A DNA stretch of 6,114 nucleotides from Zavarzinia sp. Its GTDB lineage: Bacteria; Pseudomonadota; Alphaproteobacteria; Zavarziniales; Zavarziniaceae. The DNA is taken from assembly GCA_028694545.1 (NCBI GenBank), contig JAQVKV010000162.1:1-6114 (forward strand). The letters run 5' to 3'. Under the pieces are notes generated by a model. That model worked only from the letters and a program-made list of their open reading frames with translations, had not been told where the DNA came from and ran no database searches. The translations under genes and the position numbers were made by a program. Positions 5,490-6,114 of this stretch are shown here, one piece after another; the stretch's first letter is position 1, and each line of letters begins with the position of its first letter.

Positions 5490-6114
5490 TCAGCGGGTGA
5501 AACGGCGCCGTGTGATCTTCCAGGTGGCGAGGAGGATCGCGGTCATGACCAGGATGACGACGACGCCATAGGCGGCTGTCTTGCCCTGCTCGCCCGCCGA
5601 CCAGAACTCGTAGGCGACGACCGAATAGGGTTCGTTGCCGTGGGAGAGCAGGAGCAGCGAGGCCGGCAGTTCGCGGAAGGCCCGCATGGTGATGTAGAGG
5701 ATGCCGGCGCCGACCGTGGGCACGAGCAGGGGCAGGTAGATGCTGCCCAGCATGCGGCCCCAGCCGGCACCCGAGGTATAGGCCGCTTCCTCCAGCTCCG
5801 GATGGAGCTGACGATAGCCGGCATAGGCCATGCGGACGCCGTAGGAAATGAATTTGGTGACATAGGCGATGACGATGATCGCAAGCGTGCCGTAGATGGG
5901 CAGATCCGACGGCAGGTAGAGCCAGATCAGGCCGAGGGCGACGACGACGCCGGGAATGGCGATCGGCAGGAACGTCAGGATGTCGAGAAAGGCCCAAAAA
6001 CGGCGCCCGGACCGCATCACGACCCAGCCGACGACGATGGAGAGGGCCATGACGACGAGCGCCGAAACCAGACCGGCGATCAGGCTGTTGCTGATGCCGC
6101 GGGTGGCCAGCGGG
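5490..6114 (-). CDS. ABC transporter permease (FbpB/PotC-like, BPD_transp_1), N-terminal part cut by window edge
   Basis: 207 codons plus stop are in the window and the frame is open at the right edge, so the gene starts outside it; an internal ATG at 6050 is not the start, because the frame upstream continues with membrane-protein sequence (ISNSLIAGLVSALVV). This is the end of a binding-protein-dependent inner-membrane permease. The EAA loop that docks on the ATPase is clear: ELEEAAYTSGAGWGRMLGSIYLP. Membrane segments before it include SLIAGLVSALVVMALSIVVG and ILTFLPIAIPGVVVALGLIW; after it VPTVGAGILYITM and a last helix near GVVVILVMTAILLATW, then a basic tail RRRFTR. The pattern ISNSL...IPGVVVALGL fits permeases for ferric iron, 2-aminoethylphosphonate, putrescine and similar solutes; two-domain versions are about 550 residues. 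It is unrelated to the RbsC-type permease at the left. Its ATPase and binding-protein genes are probably beyond the right edge; nothing of this operon follows it leftward. Confidence 0.93.
   Translation of the reverse strand, partial: PLATRGISNSLIAGLVSALVVMALSIVVGWVVMRSGRRFWAFLDILTFLPIAIPGVVVALGLIWLYLPSDLPIYGTLAIIVIAYVTKFISYGVRMAYAGYRQLHPELEEAAYTSGAGWGRMLGSIYLPLLVPTVGAGILYITMRAFRELPASLLLLSHGNEPYSVVAYEFWSAGEQGKTAAYGVVVILVMTAILLATWKITRRRFTR

Noticed and set aside
1..6114. CRISPR array, tRNA/rRNA genes, integrases, toxin-antitoxin or defence genes
   Set aside because: Looked for on both strands; no regular repeats, no tRNA T-loop/CCA pattern and no such protein motifs were seen.

Overview
The window looks like a piece of a high-GC alphaproteobacterial chromosome or megaplasmid. 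This rests on the strongly GC-biased third codon positions and on the gene families present; no ribosomal or taxonomic marker is in view, so it is an inference. It carries small-molecule uptake and catabolism genes and no recognisable defence or phage module.

Layout. Bases 1-2065 (minus strand) hold a two-gene unit: an RbsC/XylH-type ABC sugar-family permease (1007-2065), then a tightly coupled M20-family metallohydrolase (1-1001) that runs off the left edge. It is missed if only complete ORFs are considered. Bases 2066-2382 are a divergent control region, AT-rich near 2262-2335, with candidate promoters in both directions. Bases 2383-3006 (plus) encode a BetI-like TetR-family repressor. Bases 3007-3107 hold a promoter with an AT-rich palindrome over the -10 region. 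Bases 3108-4148 (plus) encode a member of the family that includes NicX (2,5-dihydroxypyridine dioxygenase) and M29-annotated 'aminopeptidases'.

Bases about 4177-4693 (minus) are the wreck of a GhrA-type hydroxyacid dehydrogenase gene. Its C-terminal catalytic half is intact to the natural C-terminus, but the Rossmann nucleotide-binding segment and N-terminal half are gone. Bases 4694-5489 are a lower-GC stretch with one doubtful plus-strand ORF, several short perfect inverted repeats, an imperfect direct repeat and a strong intrinsic terminator. Bases 5490-6114 (minus) are the C-terminal part of a second, unrelated ABC permease of the iron/phosphonate/putrescine-like binding-protein-dependent class, cut by the right edge.

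How the genes may work together (inference): the TetR protein sits between the divergent permease-M20 operon and the NicX-like gene, so it is the natural candidate regulator of both. A plausible reading is import of a small N-containing compound by an RbsC-type transporter, hydrolysis of an acyl/amide bond by the M20 enzyme, and further attack by the metal-dependent NicX-like enzyme. The decayed ghrA-like gene may be a lost part of the same locus. The substrate cannot be read from the sequence.
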